Source of the DNA: Emydura subglobosa
Taxonomy: Eukaryota > Chordata > Testudines > Chelidae
Assembly (NCBI GenBank): GCA_007922225.1
Contig: ML679959.1
Location: 21,027,230 to 21,091,229 of the forward strand
DNA length: 64,000 nt
Direction of reading: 5' to 3'
The notes under the pieces are model-generated. The model made no database searches and was not told the origin of the DNA. It worked only from the letters and a program-made list of their open reading frames with translations. Shown in pieces: positions 9,901 through 22,678 of this stretch. Each line of letters begins with the position of its first letter. Position 1 is the first letter of the stretch. The position numbers and the translations under genes were made by a program.

Positions 9901-10918
9901 TGCAGATACAGCTTTAAAACCTTGCTTAAAATAAAGCTGAGCTGGCAGTGGGGAAGCTTGCCTCCTCATTTGAAAACATATGGTATTTTACATCAGCGAT
10001 GCAGTGCGATCGCTATGCTCGGTTCTGGCAGTGCTCGTGGTATCCGGTTACCATCAGGTGAAAGCGAAGGGAGATACTGAAATAACTTTGCAACCCACAG
10101 GACCACCCACAGAAACTTACTGATGAACAGTTCTGCGCCAAGGATCAGTAGAGGCAGTCATTTGCTACATCTGTAACTTCTAGCACTGGAGAGGGTTTAT
10201 CACCATTTATACAGTGCCCAAAGGGTGCTACCTGCTTTAGACACAAGCATGGTCCCTACCACAAAGAGCTTACAACCCAAAGAAAGATGAGACAACTGAA
10301 GACCAACCCAGGGCTGGATTTTTTGCTGTGCTCAACCCTGTCTTGATGAAGAAGAAGAGCCATCAGACTCCCATGTTCTCTGCCCAACTCCAGCCACAGG
10401 TGGGGCAGACGGTGTGCTGCTGTAACATGCACCGTCTGGCAAAGTTCCTCTGCGGGCCATTCAACATCTGAACAAAGCCAGAGTGCAGCCTGATCCAGCT
10501 TTACAGCTGACACACCTCCTCTGCTGAGGGCTTTGGGAAGGCAGGCGTAGGAGCTGGTTCTTCCAGCTCCACACCTGTGGGAGACTCCCCCCATGTCAAG
10601 GGAATTCCCAGGCAGGGGAATGTGGCCTGCCTCCACTCTCTTTGACTGAACAGTGCAAAGAGAGTGAGTGGAGCAGGGAAGGGAATCTGCTCTATACAGT
10701 AAGTGGGGAAAGGAGAAGAAAAGTTCCAATTCCAAGAACATGTGTTTGCATGGTGGTGCTCTCTGATCTTAATATAGCCAGTGAAAATAAAAGCTTTCCA
10801 GGAAGGACTGAACAGGTTTAGCATTCACTGCATTCTTCAATCAGATTGGGAGAAAACATGGCACACTGCACCGCGTCGGCAGTGCCTTTGCCATAAGAAC
10901 CTCATCACCTCAACTCTA
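9901..10918. other. Unassigned region with an ancient interspersed repeat
   Basis: About 10205-10290 contains CAAAGAGCTTACAACC, a member of the dispersed family also seen near 19722, 23575 and 58700. A 161-codon minus-strand frame (10741-10256) has no recognisable domain and is probably chance. Confidence 0.4.
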
Positions 10919-11067
10919 GCAATGGGTGAAGCTCAAAAGGTTTGGAGGCTCTGAAAACCTCATTAAAAGCAAGGACGGGCCCCCCGCGCACATTTCAGAT
11001 CTGAAAATGGATCTTTTACCGCCCCAAAGTTTGGGGATGTTTGGATCAGGATTTCAGGGTCCATCTC
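10919..11067. mobile_element. Short TA-flanked MITE, possible
   Basis: The left end after TA (10917-10918) reads GCAATGGGTGAAGC. The right end before TA (11068-11069) is, on the minus strand, GAGATGGACCC. The termini are similar but short. The interior is palindrome-poor and contains CAGATCTGAAA motifs. Confidence 0.4.
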
Positions 11068-11069
11068 TA

Positions 11070-12188
11070 ATGAGAAACTCTTGGGTTTGGAAAACCAGGC
11101 CACAGATCTAATGAGAAAAGGTTTCCTACAAAATTTCTGGTATTTCCTATTCAATAATTTTTGCATCTGCCCAGAACCAGGAAGTGCACAGAAATGACGA
11201 ATAATGCGGGGAGAAAACAACAAAACAAAATGTCTGAATCCTAGTCTCAGTAGAGGTTTGCAGGGGTGGTGGTGGTGGTTTTGATCAATTCTTAATGTAC
11301 AGGGAACTGCTTCTCACATCCTTGATCAAAACCCAAAGAAACATTATTCCCAAAATACAGCCTATTGTTTTGCTGACGGTTAGCTGAAAATGAACCCTAC
11401 CTATGCTGGCTTCTTGGCCTTATCTTCCTAGCAAGTGGATAGTCAATAGTTTGCAGCAGAATGGTAACCAGGGGTGTCATTGAAACAAATGTTTTTCATC
11501 CCCCAAAGAGATTTTTTCCAGTTATGTCACAGCCAAATGAATCTTCTTTGCTTTTCTCTTGGCGCTCCATGCGCCATGTCTTGTATGTATCGAAAAGGAG
11601 AAGACGTTATTTTGATTACCCAGGCCTGTTACTCCTTATGTTAGCATTATGGATATTTTTGACTGTTCTTTTCGATTTCAGTTGAAGTTGCTGCCACAGG
11701 CAGCTGGCTTAAGTAGATTGCTTTTGCGATTTATGCAGATCTAGAAGAGGCCAAGGATCATTTATCTTCAAACCAGGAGAGATATTAATGAGTCTTGGTA
11801 GTAAAATTTCCTGCAGGGTCAGATCAAAGAGATGGGGTGGAACATGTCATTGTGTTACTGAAACGAGAAGATCAGAAGCAGTTTTTAATGCTGCAGACGT
11901 TTTTTATAGATAATTTGTTTTTGGTTTTTTTAAGTTTTCGAAAAACCAACAGACGGTATAAATGAGCATGGATGGAAATGGTTGGGATATTGTCTAAAAA
12001 AAAAAAAAAGAAAAAGAAAAGACCATGTTTCAGAAGACTGAGTCAGTGAAACCCCTGATATTGCCCGTGGTCATGTGTGCACAGAACTTGTCATGTGACT
12101 GGATCTGTTTCCCTGACTTTTGCTAACTGTTACTAAATGCTGCTTGAGTTTTTCGTTCTTTCAGAATATTGTTGCATGAGGATGCCTG
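11070..12188. other. Unassigned region
   Basis: It contains a short GGT run (about 11265-11278) and an A-rich tract (11996-12023). No gene or element was recognised. The A-tract could be a degraded retroposon tail, but the sequence before it matches nothing I know. Confidence 0.4.
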
Positions 12189-12215
12189 GTGTGTGTGTGT
12201 GTGTGTGTGTGTGTG
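12189..12215. repeat. (GT)13 microsatellite
   Basis: An uninterrupted GT dinucleotide run, followed by a degenerate TGTG/GCATGC-rich stretch to about 12270. Confidence 0.97.
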
Positions 12216-15200
12216 CACGAACACATCGTGTGCATGCATGTGTGTGAGGGCTCACGGTGCGTGTGCATGCGCAAGTGCTGAACTGCTGCATCCCTGGCCA
12301 TGCCACCTGTGCTTTTGGGCTGCACTGACCAGTTATGGACTCCCCCGTGGTGAGGCCTCTTGTGATGCTGCAACCCCTCCCCCGTCCCCAGGAGCATCGA
12401 TGTAGAGACTGGAAGAACCCCTGGCTGCGGCAAATTCACCAGGGGAGGTAGCAGTGGTGGAAAGTAGCTGTAACCTGAAGTACATCTCCAAAAAGAGTGG
12501 GGGAGGGCACTGGGGACAGGAATGGAGGGGAGGGACACCAGGGAATATGCCCCTTCTATTCATTCCCTCAGAAGCTTCCTCCAGCCGTACTCTTTGGGGA
12601 GCCTCAGCGAGATTACAGTTATTCTCCCTCCCGGTGAGTTCCCCTCCAGTGGAAGAGGCTTCACTGCAGGTGCAGGGCAGTGTCACATTTGGCTCCCCAG
12701 ATTCGCCCTGCCCTGGATGCAGTGGCTCTATTGCCAAAGCTTCCCATAAGGTGCTACAGTCTGTGTAAATCCAGCCTGGTGTTAGGTTGAGGACGCCTTC
12801 TCACACTCTTGAGCTGTGAAAAATTAACATTTGTGCACTGAATAACGTCAGAGTCAGGGCCAGATTCTGATCTAAATCTAGGGAAATGCCATTGGGCTGG
12901 ATATCTCTCTCCTGCACACCAGTGTAATCCTGTTGATCCTGATCCTCAGTGGGTAGAAACCAGCATACCCCCTTTGACGTCTACTGAGCAACACCGATTT
13001 ACTATAGCTGAAGATCCGGTCCTGAATGTATAAGAGGGAAGAGCCCTTTTGTCCACTGTCTTTCCCATGGAGGTTCAGCCATGTAACAGAAATCTCGGGA
13101 AATTCGATAGTGTCATTCAAAACGCTGGAAGGAAACAGAAGAAAGAAGGGGGGTCGGAAAGGTTCTTTTTACATTTGCAGCAGATGCTATCTAGAAGAGG
13201 AAAATACTTTTATTTCCCCTGTGGACTGGCAGTTCATTTTGCTGCAGCAAATTCTAATGGAAAATAATTTTAGTTGGGCTGTATCTAGAACACTTACAGG
13301 TCAAGCCAATACTCAGAATAGACTATTTTACAACAGAACACATTAGTTTGTCACTTCCATCTTCTGTGGGCAGGGGATTTTTACCATTTGAAATTGAATT
13401 GTATAGGTTCTTTTATGGTTCTTGGAAAACACACCTTTGTGACGTTAGCATGAGCACAGAGCCAAATTGCTGGACGTGAAAACACAAAATCTGTGTATTT
13501 GTTAAAATCACAGAAGTGGGGGATTAAACATAAGTCCCAGTATATGTCTCTGTTAATTATTAACAGGATCACAATCTTGCTGCTTAATCAAATTCTTGGA
13601 TAATATCCATAGTTCAAGAGACAGGAGCATCTTTTCCTGAAAACTGACGTCCTTTCAGATCACACTTTTAAACCCATAGATGAATGTGGAAGAAAAGGAA
13701 ACATGAGCAGAAGTCTTTAAGAAGGGAAAACAGAAAAGGGTAAAATAAACTTATATTATGGTGAAATAACTTATTTGAAATGTAAATGACTTCACACCCT
13801 CTACGTATGCTTTTGTCCTGCACAGAGAGAATAACACATGGGGCTGAGATTGTGTCTAAGACATCAGGAAAAGATATTCTCAGAATAGCTATTTTCTGGT
13901 GCTTGATTTGTACATTCCACCCTTAGGAAGCAGATGTAGCCATTTCCACAGAAAGCTCTCAGATGTTCTCTTAGGGTGCCAGAATGCATCACACAAATGA
14001 AAAGGGTTTATTTTTTCCCTCAGCAGAGTCACACAGCTATGATATTCCACTTCCAACATCTGTGTCTTTTCAAGAGTGTCTGATTTCTTGGTGAAAACAA
14101 AACAGACCCCAGCATAAGCAGGTGGCTTTTCTATCCCACTGCAAACACAGCACACACATGCTGGATCTGGTTCAAACTTCCTGTTGGTTTGCCTTTATTG
14201 TTATCTGAAATAAGAACTAAAGCTCTGAGCTTTTCCTGAGTGTGGTTGTTCCTATAGATTTTGCTGCATGATGATAATGTCTCTGTCCCCTAGTTCCATC
14301 CCTGTTCCTAATTCCCTCTGCCTCAGAGGGGCACTCTAAAGATTTTATACTCAGAGGTTGTAGCTCACAGGATCCATCTGGTCTGGCTGCCAAGGCGAGT
14401 CAGAAAAATTAACTGTAGCTCTGCGGGGTCTAATGCCTGACCTTAGAGTGACTCAGCAGAAGAGCTATGCATCTCTAAACAGGCTCCTAGCGTCTTGTAC
14501 ATTCATATTCACTGGTAAAACCACCAGACTCTTGCACAGGGCTCCAGAGAGTCTGTCGACTGTAGGTACAAACCTACAAAGAGGCTGCAACCTCAGCTAT
14601 GCCAGACTGGGCCATAATGTTCAGCGTAGCCCCCAAAAAGCAGCTGGTGCTGAGCAGGTGACTAGGGATTCACTGACTCAGCACGTCTGCTCAGTAGCCT
14701 CCATTGGCCATGCTGCTGTGGAATCCTAGTTGAGAACTAAATCCGCCCCTCCACTCCTGGCAGAAACCTTGAGGCAGGAAGGTGACAATAATCCCCCTGG
14801 GGCGCAGGACCCTAGCAGGCCCTGGAAGGGATATATACCATTCCCTTTCACCAGTATTAGTAAATCCAGCCTTGAGAGTGTAAACTAGAGACGGGCTCGC
14901 AGCATGACCCCTGATTGAAACACCCCCCAGTTTTGCGAGGGCTTGAATTCAAGGCACTTAACGGCACTGTTTTAAAGTGAGGGTTTTACGACAAGGCATG
15001 GTGCATCTGCACAGCTCGCACCCAAGTTTCTGATCCTCACTTTCGATTTGTGTGAGGCAAGATGGCCAGTCAGCCCCTGGCATCAATCCCTGTCGCAGCT
15101 GGCCTGCGACACTAGAAACCACACTATCCGACGCAGGTGCCCTGCACCATGTTATTGCTAAATGGATGGTTTGCTCTCATGACTTTATTTATGGTATCAG

Positions 15201-17146
15201 AGATATAGGTTGGTTTTAATGTGCTGTCTCTTCCGGTTTCCCCGGCATCCGTCCTAGTTCTATACTGTAGAAACAGGCTCCCAGGGTGACAGCAGAAGCC
15301 CCTTTGTTTGAATCATTCAAAACTACACCGCTCTTTCCTTCCACGGCCTAGCAGATTCCAACTGACTCATGCATCAGGTTGACTTTAATAATAAGTCACA
15401 TGGGGCCCACAGTGTGACTCCCTTCCCTTCGCTGCTGAACACACAAGTAATGAGTGGGATTACTTACAGGAGTAAGAGCTCCACAATTTAGCCTTTTGCT
15501 CCTAATAGTACATTTCATCCTCGGCTCTCAAAATGCTTTATAAAGGAGGCTACATATCATTAGCCTTTTTCATAAGGCCTTGGCAAAACTACATAGCAGC
15601 TCCCTACCTGCACTGTACATCATAGCTCTATTTTATTATTCATTAGCCCTTATCTGAACTACCCTTTGCTTTTCTCTTATTCCACCAATTATATTTGTCT
15701 TTTCTTCTCTTATACAGTATAGCATCTTCCAGAAGGAGGAGGCAAGACCGCAGCAGACACCTGCCAGCAGTACCAAGCGAACTGATCCCATTTTCCTGTA
15801 TTCTTTGCTGAGTCAGACTTGCACTGATTATCTCTTCCTCACGCTCACATAACCAAATACTCAAAGGAATGACCAACTCCTCCACACTTTCCACCACTGG
15901 GAATGAAAGATGCTTAACAAGACTGTAAGTGTGCAGGGAGTCTACTAACAGCTGGCATTGAGAATGTGGGCTCCTGTATTTGTAGATCAAACACATCAGT
16001 CTGTTACAGGCAATAATTCCTAAACCGTGCTTTTATTGTATTTTTTATTTATTTAACCCTGCGTACAACACACTGATAAGCACTGCTATGAAGTGTGCTG
16101 CATCAATGGCAGCTGACTGTAGGTGGGAAATCCATCTGACCACTTTGTTTTGCAGAGAGCTTAATAATGTCTGGATCCCCTTGTGAATCCCACAGGTTTT
16201 CCTATAATTTACTTAGGTAAAGTCCCTCTCCGGGAGGAATTAACACACTGTTATTGTGCAAAATATTGATTGACATTTTCCTCTTGATGTAGCAACCTAT
16301 ACAGCTCAGTAGACAAAAATCTGAAAACTAATGTATTCAATTTGCTAAAGTTCAGAAAAGAACAAAGACCTCCAGCACTTCCCATGGGGATTGTTTCGTT
16401 AGCAGAGCAAATTAGATTGAAGCCTAAACATTGTTACTTTCCTTTGCTTCTATTTTGCTTCTAAAATTCCTCCTTGTAGATACTGGAGAAAGAAGGAGCG
16501 AATATCAAGTAAAATTCAGGAATGGGAAAAAAAGAGTGTAAAATTAAATAATGAATGGGCAGAATTAAAAATGAAAATACTCATTATTCGTGATAAGATT
16601 CATGGTCATAGGGCAGTTTATGGAGCTCTGACCCTGGTAAGTAGTATAGTCTCTATAGTTTCAGTGTAGTCTCTGGCTTCAGTGGGACTACTCACAGGAA
16701 TAAATACTCCCTAGGATAAGGGCTCCACAAACTTGCCCTTTGAGATTTAAATGCAATGGGACCACATTCCAATGCCTGTATAGTGCATAATGTTTTACTC
16801 CATGACTTCAGTGGGGCTATGTGAGGTGGTACTCAACATGATTAAGGCTATCAGAATCTGGCCCAGAATTCTTCACACATTAGGATGACAAAAAGATCAG
16901 AGACGTAGGGTTATCAGAGACGTAGGACCTCCAGTTGCAGTAAACTGGCATTGCTCTATTGGCCCTGGGGTTTAATTTGAAATCACGCAATGGGTTCCTA
17001 TGTGTTGGAGGGCGTGTGATACCACCGCAGGCTGATCTATCCTCTTGTGCAACAGAAAATAGAGAAAATATGCTCATTTCAGCCTCAGAGGCTCAGGAAA
17101 AAATTCCAAACAGTTGAGGCCTATCATGCTGTAGATTACTCTCCTG
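12216..17146. other. Long unassigned region
   Basis: No coding gene was recognised in nearly 5 kb. Degenerate short hairpin-family pieces occur near 12855-12960 (CCAGATTCTGATCT), 15445-15500, 16670-16740 and 16800-16870 (TCAGAATCTGGCCC). A fragment near 15515-15560 (CTCAAAATGCTTTATAAAGG) resembles another dispersed family. A 14-bp direct repeat ATCAGAGACGTAGG lies at 16896 and 16913. The part 16240-16460 is AT-rich and looks like unique sequence. Confidence 0.4.
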
Positions 17147-17500
17147 CAGTGGCGTACTGAGGGGAGGGGGTGGAGGGGCATGCCCCTGAGTGCTGGCCAG
17201 GCCCTCCTCCTTGGAGATGTCCCCTGTTGCAGGCAGTCAGGGCATACTCCTGGCCCCTCCACTCCTGTGCTGGGTGTAAGGAGGGAGCCGCGGGGACCAG
17301 AGCCCATCCTCCCCCCCAGCAGCAGGCAGCCCCCATCCCCCCACAGCGGGGGGTGAGTGGGAAAGGGGCTCCCAGACCAACTCACCCTCCCCGGGGGGCG
17401 GTGCTGCTGCTACTGCTGCGCCGCCAGTGGCATGTGGGGGGATAGCGGGACACAATGTAAGTATGGCCCCTGGGCTCCAGAGACCCACGGGACGCCATTT
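17147..17500. mobile_element. GC-rich hAT-type non-autonomous element
   Basis: It starts CAGTGGCGTACTGAGG; the right end on the minus strand reads AAATGGCGTC, so GTGGCGT/ATGGCGT pair. The 8 bp outside the ends are CTCTCCTG (17139-17146) and TTCTCCTG (17501-17508), a 7/8 target duplication typical of hAT. The interior is strongly GC-rich with G and C runs and has no gene. Confidence 0.7.
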
Positions 17501-17987
17501 TTCTCCTGCAGTTGTAGGCCCATTGCTTTATCATTTTAAACTACTCGGGACAAAGCACTCTAGCAGGGGACCATTTTACCTTGGCAGGGAGAAGAAGTGG
17601 ATAACCTGAGGGGCAGATGAGAGTGGGAGATGGAGGTGAAGGGAGAAGTTAGGGGGGAAACATTGTATAGAGTGGGGGTGCAGGAGGCAGAGTAGGCGGA
17701 ATTTAGAGCAGTGGTAAAATCGCCAGTGGGGTTTTGAGAAGTCATTCAGCCAAAGACCGGAAGCTTCAATTTAATGCAAAACAAGTGAAATTCCCTCCTG
17801 TGCAGACAGCCCAAGGCCTTGGCACCAATTCAGTCCTATATTCAGGGTTTAAATGAGAACTGACCAGCTGTATACAAACTGGCCTCTGGTGCGTAGCAGG
17901 TAAGTGGGAAATGAGTAGGTACAAGGGCCAGAAGATACAGCCCCTGGGGAATTATAGGAGGACTATCGCAGTCTGAGCTCTGTAATC
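17501..17987. other. Unassigned spacer
   Basis: Purine-rich stretch around 17590-17690; nothing recognised. Confidence 0.4.
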
Positions 17988-18219
17988 CAGGCTTCAGCTG
18001 CATTCACACTGCAGAGTAGGTGGGTTAGAGCCTATCTGCCCCTATCTCTTTTTTAACCTATCTTAAAGTGAAACCTGGGCTGTAAGCTATAACGGCCGTG
18101 GGACGGCAAGCCAAAGGGTCAAAGCACATATAAACCTGGGTAAAAAGTTTGTGTGTGTGGACAGTAGGGGAATTTGGGCTAAAATGTCTAATGAAGTCTG
18201 CAGTGGAGACATGCCCTTG
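17988..18219. mobile_element. TIR MITE (CACTGCAG-type ends)
   Basis: The left end reads CAGGCTTCAGCTGCATTCA followed by CACTGCAGAG. The right end on the minus strand is GGGCATGTCTCCACTGCAGA. The ends share the ...TCTACACTGCAG-like core seen at 4180, 46509 and elsewhere. No target duplication is clear. Confidence 0.5.
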
Positions 18220-19721
18220 GTGAGGTATAAGCCATGTGATGGCTCTCTGCATGGGAGGGAATTTCAGCCAAGCTAAGGAGAACCTAGGGCAGAGACCTGA
18301 CTTTCTTGGAAGACCTGCCTGTGAAAAGGCATCAGGATCATGATTCAGTTTGATTTTGCACCTTATTGCTATAACCTGTTGCATTGCAACATGGCTGCAG
18401 TGCCTGATCCTGCAAGGTGTTGAGCGCTCTATTGACATCCTGCTGACAACTGAGAACTCACAGCTCCTAGCAGGATCCGGGTCTTAGAGCGCATGGCTAT
18501 ATCTGGTGAGACGGCCAGGCTCTGAGCAGCTAGCTGACATTCACACCTTGAATTGCTTTCACTGATTTTGGCGCCAATCTAATTCTCTCCCCGTTCAACT
18601 CTTTTTGTGTGTAAAGACTCTGCTATTGCTGATTCCACAAAGGTCTCTGAAACATAATGAGAGAACTTTTCTAATGACTCAGAGATTTCTAAATTAAATG
18701 CAAAATGTTTATTGCAGAGATGCACAGCCATACATTATGTATTACCATTTCAACACAACAACATCACTCTGGGAGAAATTATCTCTGGGAGCTGCAATCA
18801 ATTTTAGCTACTACTCTTTTGCATTCTTGACAATCTGGTCAATTGGTCATGGAAAAGTGCTTTTACTTGACTACTTGCACTGTTGTGATAATCATTGTGG
18901 CTTTTGGCAGTGCTGGGGCACTGTTTCACACAGACCCACACTGCAAAGGGAATGGGTGTAGCTCTCTCCATCCTGCCAACATTCCCATGGCTTTACCCGA
19001 CACCAAGGAATGTACAGATTCAAGCAGAATCCTTAGGAGACTTATTTTAACTCCTTTAGGCTGTGACTGAATCCATGCTGTAGCGCAGGGCAGACAATGT
19101 ATTCCACCATTTGGCTTTTCCCATCACTAATGATTCATTGTCATGGCTTTGGTTTGGAACAATGACAGTAACCGCTTTATTGACTGCATTTCCGAAACAT
19201 TTGCTCCTTTTGCAACATGGGTTCTAACATTCACAGCACATGCCCTGCTCTGATTTTGTTCTTTCTAGGAACTGGCTGTGCCAGGGTAGTGACAGGATGT
19301 CATAGGGAGCGGGTGTGTATTGCACAGGGTTAAATAAGGTTGGTTTTCAGCATGAGTCAGAATAAAGCACAGAGGGCAATAAGACACCAAAATAACAGGG
19401 ACCCCGCTGGCAAAGGCAGCAACAGAGGTGTGAAGAATCTAATTTGCATAATCCCAGGGACTCCACTTAGGTGGTTATTTTACTACATTTCCTCTTCTTG
19501 AGTTTTTCAACATATACTTCAGTACCAGTGATAGATGCCAGACCAAAAGATCTTTGAACCCAAGTCCTTGGCTAACCCACAAGCTCATCCCAGCCAACGT
19601 TGGCACAAGTGTCTCTGGACTTTGCCAATGTGCTTACATTTGATCTGATCTGGTCTCCCCTGCGAATGGAACAAATACAGCACTCCACCTAGTTCACCTG
19701 GAACATCAGACACCGGCAATT
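18220..19721. other. Unassigned region
   Basis: No gene or element recognised; open frames are below 130 codons and without domains. Confidence 0.4.
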
Positions 19722-19830
19722 TGTATTTATTATTTGTATTGCATTAGCATCTAGGAGCCCAGTCATGGACTAGGACCCCAGAAGACTATCCTTGCCTCAA
19801 AGAGTTTACAGTCTAAGGAAATACAGCCCA
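19722..19830. repeat. Ancient interspersed repeat (AAAGAGTTTACAGTCTAA family)
   Basis: It contains TTATTTGTATTGCATTAGC, then AGGAGCCCAGTCATGGACTA, then CTCAAAGAGTTTACAGTCTA. The same order of blocks recurs at 23575-23740, and parts recur at 10205-10290 and 58700-58805. The class is unknown to me. Confidence 0.6.
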
Positions 19831-21299
19831 GAAGATGGTCAGATTGTAAAACCCTTCCTCCCACTGAACCAGAACATGACCTTACTCCATGAGTAGTCTC
19901 GCTACAGTCAGTGGGATCATTCATGGAGTAAAGGTAGCAAGGAACATGTGTAAGAGTGTCTCAGAACCTGTCCCATAGACTAGAGCATAACAATTCTTCA
20001 ATCAAATAGAAACGAGACATAGAACTAAAATGCAAAAATTATATCTGGTGCCAGATCTCAGGTCCTCATTGTTTTGTGTTTGACTGATTTTATATTTGGA
20101 ATTGTAAAAGCAGCAGCAGCTTATACTTCCTAGAGCAGATGAGAGGCCAAATCTGGCATTCAGTAACGCTCACCACTGACTGATACTGACAGACCCTCAA
20201 ACTCATTATAGGCCAAATTTGGCCCTATGGGTCATATCTTCAGCTGACATAAATGGGCATAGTTACAGTGACTTCAAATTAAGATCTGGTACCAGATCCA
20301 AACTTTGCAGCTCAGGCCTACCTCGATTTGTATTTGTTTTAAGAGTTTATATGCCCACTTGACTACAATGGCTCTGCATTCATTTAAGCCAGCGGAAGAT
20401 CTGACCCTGTCTGACTGAAATGTAGGTATCTTAGCATATAGAAGCTATCTATGATTATAGGCTAAAGGTCTGACAGTGACTTGCTGTTAGTTGGGTATGT
20501 GCAAGAAAGATGGTGGTGGTGAGGGAGAGAACAGGCACAAGGATCCTTCCCACATGGCATCCGCATCCTCATGATCTCAGTGCCTGCATACACCTCAACA
20601 CAAAAAAGCATATGTGGCAGTGACCTTACCCACCACCAATGAGGGGAACCTCTGGGCTTCTCCCAACCTCACTACCTCCACTGCAACATCGGGGTCCCTC
20701 CCCCACCAGACAGCTGATTCTGCTGATTCTGTTGGGCATGGGTTGGAGAGGCTGGCACCTCCATCCTGTTCAGTTCTTGTACTCAGGTCAGCACCTGAAA
20801 TACCTTATAGAACCCTAAATAGAGAAAAAGCTGCCACCTGTGTAGATGTCTTTTGTGATGAGTGTATCTGCCCAGTAAAGCCACCGAACAGTTATCTCGG
20901 ATGGTAAAAGGTTACAGCCACTAGCACTGTGAGCTAGATTTGAACCAGAGACGTCAAAGTCAAAGGTTCGTCACCCTTGCCTTAGCAGTTTGCTCAACAA
21001 TCCAGCCCCTTGCAGTGCATATTCATTGTAGCAAACAGCATTCAGATCTATCTGATGTCTGTCGTATATCCAAAGAATGTCTAATGGTTGTTAGCATGAA
21101 CTCCACTTTAATCTGCCCCCACACCTTTCTACTGGTTTAAAAACTATGGGACGGATCTGTGACCAGTATAAATTGACCTGTTGAACTCAATTGAACTACA
21201 CCAATTTACATCAGTTGAGAACCTGGCCCTATCTATTTTTTTTTTTTTTTTTGGAAAAAATATTGGTACCAAAGTATACAGTCCCTTATGTTTGCAATC
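19831..21299. other. Unassigned region with hairpin-family fragments
   Basis: Short degenerate hairpin pieces lie near 19850-19980, 20215-20290 and 21150-21230. A 17-T run is at 21236-21252. No gene recognised. Confidence 0.4.
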
Positions 21300-21311
21300 A
21301 GTAAAATCTTA

Positions 21312-21430
21312 AAATCACCGTCAATAGAAAGTGGGTTAGTGATTTTCTAAGATGTGCTTTAAGAAGATGGAACGGAGCCTTGAATCTTCAATAGCCTTTG
21401 AATTCTACTGGTTATACACCGCACACTCCT
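21312..21430 (+). repeat. Local direct duplication, unit 1
   Basis: It aligns with 22208-22335 about 900 bp downstream in the same orientation. The shared core runs from AAAATC(A/G)CC(G/A)TCA through TTTTCTAAGATGTGCTTTAA, with mostly transition differences. Confidence 0.6.
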
Positions 21431-22207
21431 CACTTCTTGTTTATTACAAGAGAGCTTGAGGCTGCTGTCAGACGTGCACTGCAACCACAGTCAGTTACTA
21501 CACTTGTCCATATACATATGCTGTACCGAGTTCACAATATGCAAGCAATGCACATTCAGAGTAGGATCATACCCAGTGTGTGCTCGCTAAATCCACACGG
21601 CTGAGCCTTGGCAGCTGATAGTTGTTTGACATTCTAAGAACATGAACTTGCACGTTCTGCCTAATGCTATCATACCCAGACCATAAGGTCATTTCTATCT
21701 GGACAAATTACACTGCAGTTGGCTAACCTTGCCAAGATAAGTTATAGTATATCGTGAAAACAACCTTTTTGTTGCAAACAATAGAGTTTTGCTTTTCTTA
21801 GCTTTTCACATGATCCAAGATTGCATTCCATGGCAAACGTCCATTAGTTGAATTTAACTGGGCAGGAAAGGGGGAACACAGTACAATCCTTCTCCATCTT
21901 CTACAGACACTTCTCCTTGTGCCAGGAGCTTGACTCATTCAGACACAGCTGTACTCTGCACTAATGCTGTTAGTTAACATTTCTAAGTCTAGGTATTTCA
22001 CAGAGTTGGTTGGTTCCAGTGATTTTCCATTCCACATATCACAAGTTCTCTGAGTTATCCAGATGAACCTATAAACTCATTGCGTTGCTCACTTTGCCCC
22101 CGTGTTTTAGTTGGTCATTGGCCGGGCAAAGAACGCACTTCCCCTTTGGATTTAATTATTATATCAATTTGCTTGGTGAAGTAGTTCTTGGTGAGTCTCT
22201 GGCCATG
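21431..22207. other. Unassigned spacer between duplicated units
   Basis: No recognised feature. Confidence 0.4.
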
Positions 22208-22335
22208 AATAAAATCGCCATCAGTAAAAAGTTGATCAGTGTATTTCCTAAGATGTGTTTTAAGAAAGGTCAAAGAGACATGGAGACAATGGACATTCCT
22301 GAGGTATATCTACTGGCTGTTGAGCACACGTGTTC
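22208..22335 (+). repeat. Local direct duplication, unit 2
   Basis: Second copy of the segment at 21312-21430; its core is TTTCCTAAGATGTGTTTTAA. An open frame across this copy is not maintained in unit 1, so coding origin is unlikely. Confidence 0.6.
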
Positions 22336-22678
22336 AGATGCCAAGATGATGAATAGGCTATAAAAATCTTGACAGACAGGTGGTAGCTATCACTTGCCTT
22401 TTTGTAAGAAAAGACAAAACAAAAGGCTGCTGTTGTTTTTTAGGTAATGGTCAAAGATGCAGAGTATATCAAAGTGCTCTGGCAGGCCGAAGGAAACATA
22501 ATGCGTTTTTGTCGGACAAATCGCTATTGAACCAGTTTTCCACAGTCACAAATAAGCCTGACTCGTTATGGCTTTAGTTAATATCACCATTAGACTCCTG
22601 GGGTCAGATGCTCAGCTGTTGTAAAATGTGATGAACTACCCTAAGGAATAGTGCAGCTATCAGCTGGATGGCAGAAGA
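22336..22678. other. Unassigned spacer
   Basis: Nothing recognised; may continue the duplicated sequence in diverged form. Confidence 0.35.

Noticed and set aside
10256..10741. 161-codon minus-strand frame
   Set aside because: No recognisable domain, no splice-site or repeat support, and overlaps an ancient interspersed repeat.
12161..12538. 125-codon minus-strand frame over the GT repeat
   Set aside because: It is a product of the microsatellite (His-Thr repeats) and low-complexity sequence.
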